This document shows, piece by piece, positions 23,701 through 33,474 of a stretch of 64,000 nt of DNA. Source of the stretch: Epinephelus fuscoguttatus. Taxonomy: Eukaryota > Chordata > Actinopteri > Perciformes > Serranidae. The notes under the pieces were generated by a model. The model was given only the letters and a program-made list of their open reading frames with translations. It ran no database searches and was not told the origin of the DNA. The stretch's first letter is position 1. Every line of letters starts with the position of its first letter. The stretch is from contig NC_064759.1 of assembly GCF_011397635.1 (NCBI RefSeq), positions 14,714,428 through 14,778,427 of the forward strand. Reading direction: 5' to 3'. A program made the translations under genes and the position numbers.

Positions 23701-26700
23701 TGGACATAATGTACCTGAAGCATTAAATGTAGCAGTACAATGACTATTATTATATGTGACATTGTTAGATTGTACTCATGTGTGAGCAGCATTTCACAGT
23801 TGTAACTGGTTGGGTTTGAGCTACTCTTAAAGGGTAGGCTGCCTTTGGTATTTTTCAACATGTTCCCTACTTCCCATGTTTTTGTGTCTAAGTGACTAAT
23901 GGAGACAGTGGTTTCTGAGATTGGTCCAGTACTGAGCGTAAATTTACGCCCACTTCATTGCTTATTTTTGCCACTGACAGAATCAGATTGTTATTAGAAG
24001 AGTTTGACAATGTTATGGAAAGGACCTGACAGAGATAGAGCTTTTGGTTTAAGAGTAAAATCCTCTTTGTTTACCAAGAAACAGCCCCAAAATCACTGTC
24101 ACCAAACCAGCCAGACTCCATTTAAAAAAACAGTAATTTTATCCTTGTAACAGACTTCATTCAAAGTCGACAGAGACAAAAACTAACAAAAACCATCTTT
24201 CCACTGTTCTAACAGCCATCAGCTCTGATCTGGCTGAAATAAACCCTTAATTCATCCAGTTAGATCTGAAAATATGCTGCCTCTATACACACTAAAACTG
24301 CTGTTTATAAAAATGGAGTCTGGTGGGTTTGGTGATAGCAATTTTGGGGCTGTTTCTGGTTAAACAAGAAGGATCTTACTCTGTCTCCTTACTGTTGGGA
24401 TCTTTTCCATAATGTTTGCAGACACTTAGAATAATAATCTGAGCCTGTCACTCAGTACATTTACATGCACAGTTATGTCAAGCTACGATTATAGCTTGAC
24501 TAGGCCATTTAATTGGACTGCTGTGCTTGTCCCAGTATATAAGCACAGGAGGGGAATCAATTAATTGACCAAAGTATGTCCGACTCCACTATGATAGGTG
24601 ACGATATGACCCCTTTACAGCTTGTTAGTGTGGGACCTTATTCCAGTTGGCCTATTACATCACAGACAAAACAATGGACAAAGAAGCTAGCTACGGTGAG
24701 CTACAGTTTGAGCTAGCAAACTTGGTACCACGGTGGACTTTACAGATCTGTACATTTCGTCCTTAAAAAAAATGCACGAGCGCCTTGGTGTCCAACTGCC
24801 TGTATACATGGAACCCGGTCTCACTCCGAAGTTGTCGAAATTCTGCGCTTGGGCAGTGACTTGCTGCGTCAGAAACCAACTACAAAAGGCGTCCTTTTAC
24901 ATTGGCATGATCCACGGCCGGTTGCCATTAGAGTTTAACGACGCCCAGCAGTGTCAGGGGGAATTCAGCAGGACAAGGACGAAAGCCAAAGCGGTGAAAG
25001 TCCGTCTGGGGCGGGCAGGAGGGGTGATGAATGGGTCGAAGAAACACCGACTTTCACCCAAGGGAGAGGAGTCCGCATCCCGTAAGATTCTAAAGCCAAA
25101 TCCTGTTCTTTTGTCCTAAACCTAACCACTTGCTTTTGTTGTTGAAGGAAAAAGAAGTCAATTCCCAGTGTTGTATCGATGTAGTGCATTTATTTTGAAA
25201 GAGACTGTATGTAAACCTTGAATTTCCTGTGAAAACCTAAGTGTATCTTGAAAGAAGACAGTGCATGTAACAGGCAGAACTTGACACGCTGTCCCAGAAT
25301 GCCAACAACCAACACACCCAGGGTACATGAAAGTCCATGGCCAAAGGTCAATATGTGACGAGGTCAGAGTGAGAATGTGTTGATACATGCAGAAGTAATT
25401 CAACTCCCAATCACATTATCTGGGTGCGTTAGTCCAACTTTGAGAGATTCAATTTAGTATAAATTCAGTCGGACTAACATGTTTACATATAGTTTAAATG
25501 TCCGATTTTACTAACACAATAAATCGATTTTCTCTAATGTCATGTAAACACACTGAGCGGCAAATACAAGCACTTTTAGTGGACATAAATTGACAGACGC
25601 CCAAGACATTGCAGCCTGTCTCTCAATACTGACTCAAATTTCAAAAAATGTTGTCTCTATTAGTCACTTAGACACAAAACAGGGGAAAAAGATCCAGGTT
25701 GAAAAATACCCAAGTTACCCTTTAACCATTTTATGCACAGTTTAGTACAATGATTCCCAACCTATTGGTCTGGCCTTTTAAGAGGGTCACAAGATAAATC
25801 TGAGGGGTTATGAGTTGATTAATGTAGGAGAGAAGAAAAACAAAGGAAAATATTGGATATATTTACCTCTTTGGGGCTTATTAAAACAAACCAATGTGAG
25901 AAGCCTTGAGGGGAAATCTCTTTGGTGGATCTGTAACAACTCATAGACACCTCTCTGGTTTAATCTGTTTCATAAGCTCATGATATGTTTTTTTAAATCT
26001 AAAATCTGTAATGTCACTAATAACTAAAGCTGTCAGATAAAATTGTGAAGTAAAATATATATGTCTGAATCTGTATTTTATTGGAGTAGAAATATAAAGT
26101 AGCATAAAATGAAAAAAATGAAGCTCTAGTATCTCAAAATTGTACTCGAGTAAATGTATGTATGTAGTTACCGTCCATCTCTGTGGGAGAGGTGTTGGGG
26201 AACGACGGGTGATGAGTGCTGAATGGCAGGAAATTCATTTTGATCTCCCAGCTGACGATCTCTCCATTGAGCTAACTAGGTCATTACAGTCTAATCTTGT
26301 ATTGACTCCCCTTTACACACTGACTCATCCGCAGGATAAGATGAGCCCGAGTGGATGTGTCAGCCAGAACTGTGCACATGAAATTCAGACACTCTGAAAG
26401 AGAGAGACAGAGTGTAAAAAGGAAATCATTTACACCTTTTTTCATCACTTTGATTCAGACGAGGCTCCTTAGCTGTCAATACTGTACATGACACACTGCC
26501 ATCTGCCTCCTCTCCCTTCTCTCCTGCAGGGCGGATATAGTGGGGAGCAGTGAAAATTTCTGCCAGGATAATCAGACCTGGCAGTATCCTCACCCCATCT
26601 GTAAAAGTAAGTGCATCTTACACTGGCCACATGTGTGTGATCAGGCATGTGTGTTCCCTTACAGTCAATGTGTCCTCATGCATCTTTCAAGGTTAGCCGG

Positions 26701-28401
26701 AGATGTGACGGTGGATGATGTGAAAGAGTGAATGGACTGAGTGGTCTTTTTGTGAAGGGATGTTCATTTATTTGATGTGTGCATGTGTTCATGTGTGTGT
26801 ACGGATATGTCAAAAAAAAAAAAGGAGTGAATCAAAGAAACACAGACCCTTCAAGGATTCATCGTTCAAGAGCTGGAGCTCAGTTTCGCAGTGCTTTTCT
26901 GCCCTCGAGTGGCTAAACTTGGTACTGCATGGCCTGCTCCATAGGGAGGAATGGGTAATTCTTAAGCCCAGTCACCAGAAGAAAATGATTGTCGTATGTT
27001 ACTGCAAACCACGGATACGTTACATCTGTACAATTCAAACGTGTCATATCAGCATCTCTAAATAGATGTAGTATATAAGCTGACTTTGCCATTTGGAGGA
27101 GGAGGGGATGGTGCAAGCTGCAGACCATTGTTTGAGACCAACAGACAAAGCCATTGCTGTGTTTTCCAACAGCTTTGTAGCTACAAAACATATTTGTTTT
27201 TAATGATCTTTTGCTATGTTTTCACTGAGGATAGTGCCATGACAAGCAGGTGTTTATTAACCAAGACATGACTGTGTTTCCAGCAGCTTTGTAGCCATCA
27301 AAACCAGCTAGTTTAAGCCAAAACATGATCTTTTCCTCCCCATAACCAAAGTGTTGTTGAGACATGAGGCAGCATATCCGTGGTTTGCAGGAACATAAAA
27401 TGCCAACATTTATTCTGGGGATTGGATTGAAATGCTTACATGGTGCTTCTTGCCTCACACAAAGAGAATAATGACCGACCTTGATGTTTGTTAAAACACG
27501 TCAAGCTTTCATTTCAACTTATAAATCATTATCAAGGCCGGGTGAAGGTGTCAGGAAGCAACAGCTAATAACTGAGCAGTAATGTCTCTGTCCCTTTTTT
27601 GGAGTAACATTACTCGTAAATGTTTAGGCAGACTGATAACCTGCTTCTCTGTCTCTGTTAGAGGTGTACTGCCAGCCTCCTCGGGACGTGGAGCAGGGCT
27701 ACGTGGTGGCTGTGCAGAAAACTGAATATGAAGTTGGCTTCGACATCCACTACCTCTGTAAAAAGAACTTCCTGCTGGATGGACCCCAGAAGGTCACCTG
27801 CATGTCCAACGGCAGCTGGAGTGCATCGCCACCATACTGCAGAGGTTAGAGATGTTTTAAATGGACACACCAGGAAGGAAAATGTTAGAATAAGTTTAAA
27901 TAATGATGCATTCAAGCTCATAAAACCATGACACGTGCAATGTATGCAAAGATGCTTGTTTCTTACAGGCAATGCACATACATTTTGGATTTGATGCTTA
28001 GATTACAGTTTCATGCCTTGTTGATGTGTTTCACAGCTCGCTGTCTCATCCCTGCTGAGCGGAGCCGTGTGGTGATTGGTGGAGTGAAGCGCTGGCCGTT
28101 TGACGTAACAGATGCCATGGTCCCTCACGGGGAAAATGTGACGTTCTACTGCAAACATCCTCGTAAGCAGTGCAGCTTCACTGCAACCCAGACCTGCTTT
28201 GATGGAAAGCTGCAGCCGCCAGCCTGCTACCTCGGTAAAGCTTGGACCTTGTGACTGTCTCAACACGAGAGGGATTGATTCATATCATTGACACCTTCCT
28301 TTTTCTGTGTTTCAGAGCCCACATGGTTGCAGTACAAACTCTTCCCTCACCGGCTGGTCTCGGAGATTGAAGCATGTGAGCCTGATGATGTGGAGATATG
28401 A
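15591..28401 (+). CDS. Secreted WAP plus four-sushi (CCP) protein, apolipoprotein H-like
   Basis: Eight coding exons join in phase: 15591-15657, 16806-16940, 17314-17505, 23318-23441, 26530-26606, 27662-27844, 28037-28234 and 28316-28401 (353 aa). Exon 1 codes for a signal peptide (MECALLLLSLWALTGAVS). Exon 2 is one WAP four-disulfide core with all eight cysteines, including CKADRDC, CLCDGQCG and LSC. Exon 3 is CCP1, exons 4 and 5 together CCP2, exon 6 CCP3 and exon 7 a final CCP with the Lys/Arg-rich loop CKHPRKQCSF. That loop is typical of ApoH (beta-2-glycoprotein I) domain V, the phospholipid-binding module. Exon 8 adds a tail with hydrophobic TWLQYKLF and one more Cys. ApoH itself has five CCPs and no WAP. 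The protein is presumably a plasma or extracellular protein with lipid binding, complement-like adhesion or protease inhibition roles. Function is inferred. Confidence 0.8.
18474..18789. mobile_element. hAT-like MITE
   Basis: Ends are CAGTGGTTCCCAA and its inverted partner GGAACCACTG, with 8-bp flanks GTATTGAT and GTATAGAC that match at 6 of 8 positions. The body shares blocks with the copy at 38891-39202, for example the GCAGTGAATTT/AAATTCACTGC segments in opposite orientation. Non-coding, 316 bp. Confidence 0.65.
19011..19310. mobile_element. 300-bp MITE with perfect 15-bp inverted ends
   Basis: AAGCCCTGTTTCCAC at 19011-19025 is matched exactly by its reverse complement at 19296-19310. The interior holds several GGTACC-type motifs and no credible coding sequence. 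A target duplication was not clear. Confidence 0.65.
20683..20728. repeat. (TG)n microsatellite
   Basis: Near-pure TG repeat of about 46 bp, preceded by a shorter interrupted TG run. Open frames across it (poly Val-Cys) are artefacts. Confidence 0.9.
21985..22190 (+). pseudogene. Tc1/mariner-like transposase C-terminal remnant
   Basis: One frame reads a SPDPNLIEHLWD-like segment (from about 21997). This corresponds to the SPDLNPIEHLW block around the last catalytic acid of Tc1-type transposases. It is followed by a degraded stretch resembling KDLLPTLRCQTPQDTLRGPV. In-frame stops break it. A reverse-complement copy of the CCCAGATCCCAATCTGATC segment follows at about 22208-22240, so part of the remnant is also folded back. 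Confidence 0.5.
22262..22816. mobile_element. Truncated copy of the TTAA foldback element
   Basis: It aligns by eye, in the same orientation, with the right two thirds of the element at 58482-59264. Shared blocks include GTTGTGAGCAGTTT, GAGACATTGCTGTTGAGTTTTT, AGGGAAGGCAGACATCTC and CAGCACTACAGGTA/TAGCACTACAGGTA. It ends at TTAA (22817-22820). The left part is missing. Confidence 0.7.
23831..25721. mobile_element. TTAA-flanked element with inverted ends
   Basis: TTAA at 23827-23830 and at 25722-25725. The inverted ends share TTAAAGGGTA, GGTATTTTTCAAC and TTTTGTGTCTAAGTGACTAAT, so the terminal repeats are over 70 bp. It carries a further element in its middle (24451-25557). No complete transposase. 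Confidence 0.65.
24451..25557. mobile_element. Innermost DNA element with a 128-codon open frame
   Basis: Inverted ends: CTCAGTACATTTACATG at 24451 matches the reverse of CATGTAAACACACTGAG ending at 25557. It contains an open frame at 24733-25119 (+, 128 aa, starting MDFTDLYISSLKKM). The frame has no domain I recognise, and a basic C-terminal part (KAKAVKVRLGRAGG). It may be a chance frame or a transposon relic. Confidence 0.5.
25748..25965. mobile_element. hAT-like MITE remnant
   Basis: Starts CAATGATTCCCAACCTAT, close to the CAGTGGTTCCCAACCT terminus of fish hAT-like elements. It carries the typical GGTCACAAGATAAATCTGAGGGG block and the ACAACTCATAGACA block. The right end is decayed. Confidence 0.45.
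27002..27390. mobile_element. MITE with CTGCAAACCACGGATA inverted ends
   Basis: CTGCAAACCACGGATA at 27002-27017 is mirrored by TATCCGTGGTTTGCAG ending at 27390. Weaker inverted similarity (ATGTTA / GAACAT) runs a few bases further out. Internal duplicated blocks centre on CAGCTTTGTAGC. It lies in intron 5 of the WAP-sushi gene. A related terminus occurs at 36155. Confidence 0.65.
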
Positions 28402-28916
28402 CCTCAACCCACCCAGCACTCATGACACTGTGTCACAATATGAGCACCTCCTGACACACACCAGCACCCAGAGCAGTCCCTCTCCGCTCTGCAGCTTTGC
28501 TTACACTATCTGTGCTATGCCTGTGGTCTGTCTTAGACGCTGAAACGTCTTTCACAGCTCTTGTGGATCCTGCGCTTGTGGCCTCTGCCCCTCGCTCATG
28601 CATACTATCAAACTGCAGGCGTAACTATAATCTGCAAACCCCTTCAAGTATTACTCCTCCAGCTTGAGCCAATGCATACTGTAGATGCACTCCACGTGAG
28701 GATGTATATATGCCATGCATTAATACGTGCTATATCAGTTATGATCCCTTCATGTAGCCTAACTCGTAACGGTTTGACTCTGTGATATCTCACTGTGTAA
28801 TCTGTCTCCTCTCTGTTCAGCCTGACGCATCAAGTCTTGAGGCTTGTAAGTTTTAATGATGTGAAATAAAGTCATGTCAAAATGGTTTGCTCTCCGGCTT
28901 CCTTTCTATGACACAT
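28402..28916 (+). other. 3' UTR of the WAP-sushi gene
   Basis: Begins right after the TGA at 28399-28401. A canonical AATAAA lies at 28865-28870, followed by a GT-rich stretch, so the transcript probably ends near 28890. No other gene is seen. Confidence 0.6.
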
Positions 28917-29761
28917 AAAGAGCCAGTTTCACAGATAAAGCTTAGGCCTAGTGCCAGACTAAGATGCTCACTTAAGCTCTGGACTGGTTTAACAAACAGG
29001 GTTTAGATTAAGCCAGGAGTTGGCCTTGATGTGGACAAGTGGCTTTCATGAACATGAAATTTGACTTAGTTATTCTGTGACTATGGAGTCCCAGAGTAAG
29101 GCAAGTAAGACTACATACCTGGGTTAAGCCTCATTATCTTAAGTACAAAGACATGCTGTTGGCCTCAGGGTGCCCATGAAAACACCATTTCAGGTGTGAA
29201 TCTTGAGACCAAACAATAGCAGAGGCAAAAAGTATTCATTCAGAAATCTGAAGTGAGTAAAGTCAAACAGTACCTGAAAGTAAAAACCATACTGCTGCTA
29301 CTGAGCAAAAGGAAAAGAGTGGCTGGGCTGCAACTTGCAGTGAGTTCAGTGCAAAGCACAGTAAAACATCTCCAGGTGAGGCATCTTCATAATTATCAGT
29401 ATTTCGTATTTCTTTCTTGCTTATATTGAGTGATATCTTCCTATACAAACTCTGAAAAAACCTTAAAGTGGCTTTAAAAACAGAGACATGAAAAGAGAGC
29501 AATTTACAACTGGTGGTGGGCTGCAGAAAAAACAAACAAGACTGATGAATTGAGTGACTTCCTGTCTGGAATAATGGTGCACCAGCAGGCTCTGGATCAT
29601 GTGGACATTTCAGACGAAGACCTGAGGGCAAATGGTAAATATACTGAAGAAACTAAATTGGTCATTTCCCTTGGTAAATGCAGCATATTCCTACTCACTT
29701 TCTGTGTCGATATTTATTCTGCTCTTATATTATGGACCACAGGAGGTTATTTGTGCTTCTA

Positions 29762-29994
29762 ACAGTGAAAGGAATCTGAACAGGTCGTGTGTGCATCCCT
29801 CCACATCTGCTGCACCACCCATGGGTGAAGATGCTGCCACCACCTCTCAGCGGAGAACAAAAACGATGACCATGCAGGCAAAGTTAGCCAGAGAAATTAT
29901 TGAATATGAGCATAAAATGACATATCTGAAGGAAGAACATGAAATGAAAATGAGAATTCTGCAGGCTGAATTGGGAATAAGGTTGGAGGACTGA
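29762..29994 (+). pseudogene. Remnant of a transposon-borne Myb/SANT-like protein C-terminus
   Basis: The frame to the TGA at 29994 encodes a Ser/Thr/Pro-rich linker and then a charged helix (EIIEYEHKMTYLKEEHEMKM, then ILQAELGIRLED). Such a terminal coiled coil is common in the Myb/SANT-like accessory protein of Harbinger elements. The DNA-binding half was not found upstream, so this is a fragment. It could be a chance frame, but the heptad-like tail and its place inside the inverted repeats argue for a relic. Confidence 0.45.
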
Positions 29995-31197
29995 GCTATG
30001 ATCCAAAAAACATACAGTAATGAGACAGATGTGAATCGCAGCCACAATGAACAATATGATTTGTAAAAACTAAATGTTGTTTTGGCACCACTCTGACAAG
30101 TGTGCGTATGTCAGTCTGTGGGGTGATTCTGTGGAACAAACTGGGTGAAGAAATAAAACAAAGTTAAGATAACAGACAGTCAAAAACAGGGACACAGACA
30201 GTGTCTTCACAAAGTATGGAAATGATCAGAGGGAATGTAAAGCTCACTACGGATAAGACTGTTATCGGTATTCTCAATTTATTCATATTAAGAGGTGCAG
30301 TGGTGTAAATGTGTGGCTGATCGATTGTGAGGAGAGTGTATTTGTGTAATGGCCCGCTTAATGATGAGGGCAAGACTAGACAAGCTTGTTGCTTCTTCCT
30401 ACTCCTTTTTGGACATGAAAAGTTAATTTATATTTCTCATAGTAAGACTGCTAATGATTTCATTTTTGTCTCTGTTTTGTAGGTTTTTTTCCTACAATAT
30501 ATTCTATTTTAGTTTTTTTGAAATGTTGAAATAAATCAAATCAAATCAACATTATTAAGCAGAAGTTAAACCTGCCTGCTTGTAGGTTTAATTTAAGCTT
30601 CAGTTCAGTCCTAGTGTAGCTCTGATGCTCCCTCTCACAGCTGGTTTAGTTAAATCCAGAACAGGCTAAATCTACGACTATCTTAAGATATGTCTGTGCA
30701 AGTTTCTTTAAGTTAAGAGAGCTTAAATGAGCATTTTAGTCTGGCACCAGGCCTTTCTGCACCCTGATGAAGACCTTAGGGTCGAAACCAGTCTGTGTTT
30801 TAACATAAGCAGCCATGTTTTGACATAAAGACTTTTTAACTTAATTCAGATGCATCTGTTCCTGCTCCAGTTAATTTTTTCTTTCCATGTGCTGACCCTT
30901 TTCGATAAGAGCACCTGCATTTTTTTCTTGAGTATCATGTGATAAAGACGCTCCTCGAGCACACTGCTATCTCATTCTTCTAAAGCTACGTCCCTTTAAG
31001 ATAAGAGAGCTTAAATGAGCATTTTAGTCTGGCACCGAGCCCAAAGGGACCCTGAGACCAACAGCATGATGAGGCTTAACCCAGGTGCTCTCATTAAGTC
31101 TCACTTCACACGCTAACTAAGCCACGTTCATGAAAGCCATTTAAATGTTCTCACGTAACTAGTCCACATTAAGGCCTAGTCCTGGCTCAAACTAAAC

Positions 31198-32027
31198 CAG
31201 GGGTGTCAAACTCATTTTAGTTCATGGGTGGACCAATAAAACCATCGCACAATAACCTTTAAGTAACATCAGCTCCAATATTTTAACCTTTTTGTGTACT
31301 GAATTACAAGTACATTCTGTCGACGGTCATCCTTTTACCAAACAGAAGAACCACCTGAAAAATAAGTGCAATTTCAACATGTCTCAGTTCTCCCACATTC
31401 AGTCAGTCTACTCCTCACTGTTACTACATGTGCATTCATCCACACATCTCCTGATACAGATTCTTTTGATCTGAAGCAGCTGGTTGACATTATTCTGCAC
31501 AATGTTCAATAGCTTTAAACATGGTCACAGTAAGCGACAAATATAAATCAGTGTTAAAAACTATACAAAAAATATATATTTTAGGCAGCTATATAGATGA
31601 GGAAAGGTTGTGTTAAGGGAGTGCATATTTATTTTGTATTTTTTTGACTGTAAATAATTATTACTTATTTATTTAATTGGGTGGTAAACAGACTGGTGAT
31701 AGTTGTATATTAGTTGTAAATAAATTTGGGGATTTGTTGAAATAATATATGAGTTACAAGAAGAAATGCAACAAAGGGGTTAGGGACTTCTACCTACATC
31801 TTTTCTGACATTATCTTTGTCTTTGTTTTTTTCAAGTATTCATTGTTATATCAGAGAGCTGTATCCTGCTCAGGGTGGAAAAGCCTCTGGAGCAGAGTTT
31901 TATATGAAGCTGGCATTGTTAAACTTGCTCCTGAACCCTGCCACCTCTTACTCTAGTCATGTGATTGGCCGGATTGAAGCCTTTGGCGGCCGGTTCTGGT
32001 CCACGGGCCGTACGTTTGCCACCCCTG
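31198..32027. mobile_element. hAT-like element with 8-bp target duplication
   Basis: Starts CAGGGGTGTCAAACTCATTT and ends with GGGCCGTACGTTTGCCACCCCTG; the end is written here as separate blocks GGGCCGTACG and TTTGCCACCCCTG. Flanks are AACTAAAC (31190-31197) and ATCTAAAC (32028-32035), an 8-bp duplication with one mismatch, as expected for hAT. It lies within the Harbinger-like element. 830 bp, no transposase frame. Confidence 0.75.
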
Positions 32028-32394
32028 ATCTAAACCCTGTCAGTGAAACCAGCCTAAAGTGTGTGAGTTCGAGTCCATATTGCTCCATCCCCATCCTCCT
32101 GCTGGCTCCTCTGCTCTGCCTCCCGTCTCTGTGACTCTCAGGCGCCACAGTGAGCCTTTCTGTGCAGGCTGCAGGTTCAACCGTACTCATAGGCTGAACA
32201 TGGCTACTGGTCGGACCCGGTAGGCTGCGACACCATAGCAACTCCCCTTGACCCCTCCCTCCCTCGGCATTCGCAGCATCACCCTTTACACTGCACAGTC
32301 ATATTTGGTCCTCCGGAAATATCCACAGCACGGGTAAGCCAGTCCCTATGCAGCGAGTGTATGGGTGGAGTATAGTTTAAAATACAGTTTTAAA

Positions 32395-32939
32395 TGTATC
32401 GACAGGGCGTCCGGCGCGTCCTCCGCCGGCTCTGACAGCACGGCTGCGATAGAAATGACAGCGCGCAGGGAAAGTTTGTCCTGAAAGCTGCCGGGGTTGC
32501 GCTCTCGCTGCCTCGGACCCTCGGCTCTAAAATGGCTGGCTGTAGGTCCGAGGAGGCTCCGGTGCGAAGACACGGATCCGCTCCACACCGCGACTGACTG
32601 TAAATATATATTATATTATCCGCTCCGAGCGACGCGTTAGCGACGTCCCAGGTCCGAGAGCTGTCAGGGCGCACACGCACCACAATAATATTTCGGACCT
32701 AGGACTGTGCGTAATGGCGTCCTCCGCGGACACTGCTCCTCGGCTCACCCCCAGACACATCTCACAGCAGGCTTGTATCTGGAAACCAAACGGAATATGA
32801 GTGTTAATCCAAAGCGAAATCAGACGTTTTATTATTTATGTTGCATGTGGATGATAGAAGTGTGTGTGTGCGGTGTGTGTGTGTGTGTGATCGCTCACAT
32901 CAGGACCCGCAGCGTTTCCCTGAATGATCGGCGGCTCCG
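32395..32939 (+). promoter_or_regulatory. CpG-rich promoter and non-coding first exon of the PLDLS zinc-finger gene
   Basis: CpG-dense block after AT-rich repeats, ending in a good donor (CTCCG|GTAAGA, exon end 32939). The next acceptor is the TAG at 33302-33304, 24 bases before the coding ATG. A (TG)n run is at about 32864-32888 and a (GGA)n run at about 33015-33040 in the intron. The transcription start is not resolved. Confidence 0.5.
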
Positions 32940-33312
32940 GTAAGAAATTCGCTGAGCTATAATTTTGGATCATGCGAGGTAACCAGCACAATTAACAGGA
33001 CGGGGTGATGTTGAGGAGGAGGAGGAGGAGGAGGAGGAGGTCAGAGGAGCTGCTCAGCATCTCATGGAGGCTCTGTCTTATTTACAGCCTGTTATCAATA
33101 TCGCAAACCATTGATTACATTAACGATTATTGGCTTGTGCACTAAACTTGACCCCAATAATCACCACTGAGAGACTGAGAGTTGCTCCAGCCACCCCTGG
33201 GTATCAATGAGTTAACTTCCATCACTAACATTTAATGTGCTTATTGTCATTTTAGATTTGTTGAGTGAGTTTCTAATTTATGACTCTGTTCCTTTCTTTA
33301 ATAGAAATATAA

Positions 33313-33474
33313 ATGGGTATGCCCCAAAATGGATTCTCAGTTGGCTTCAGTCCTGACCAGTGGCAGCCTGGATGTCCAAAATGGCAGCCGGTGTGCAGAG
33401 GGATCAGGGCCAGTGACAGAGGATTTTTTGGACCAAAAGGAAAAAGCCTCACCCAGTACTGTACCACCAGGTAA
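33313..33474 (+). other. Upstream ORF overlapping the zinc-finger gene start
   Basis: An ATG at 33313 (AAATGGG context, A at -3, G at +4) opens a 53-codon frame in another phase. It runs across the main ATG at 33329 and stops at TAA 33472-33474. A second in-frame ATG is at 33319. If translated it would lower initiation at 33329. There is no sign that the peptide itself is functional. Confidence 0.45.

Larger units (their letters stand above)
23602..26183. mobile_element. Fish MITE interrupted by later insertions
   Basis: The left half starts CAGTGGTGGAAGAAATACTC. The right half resumes after about 26000 and ends with AGTAGAAATATAAAGTAGCATAAAATG and a degraded inverted terminus near 26170-26183. 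Known teleost copies begin CAGTGGTGGAAGAAGTACT and have the same right half next to the left. The halves here are pushed apart by a TTAA element (23831-25721) and a hAT-like remnant (25748-25965). All of this lies in intron 4 of the WAP-sushi gene. Confidence 0.55.
28917..32058. mobile_element. Harbinger-like DNA transposon, decayed
   Basis: The left end (GCCAGTTTCACAGATAAAGC, GGCCTAGTGCCAGACTAAGA) and the right end (GGCCTAGTCCTGGCTC, CAGTGAAACCAGCC) are long imperfect inverted repeats. They share inward blocks such as GCTTTCATGAAC and CTGGGTTAAGCCTCAT. A TAA lies just outside the right end, compatible with the 3-bp target duplication of Harbinger elements. The interior carries a frame ending at 29994 that resembles the C-terminal part of a Myb/SANT-like partner protein. 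A hAT-like element (31198-32027) is inserted near the right end. Confidence 0.6.
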
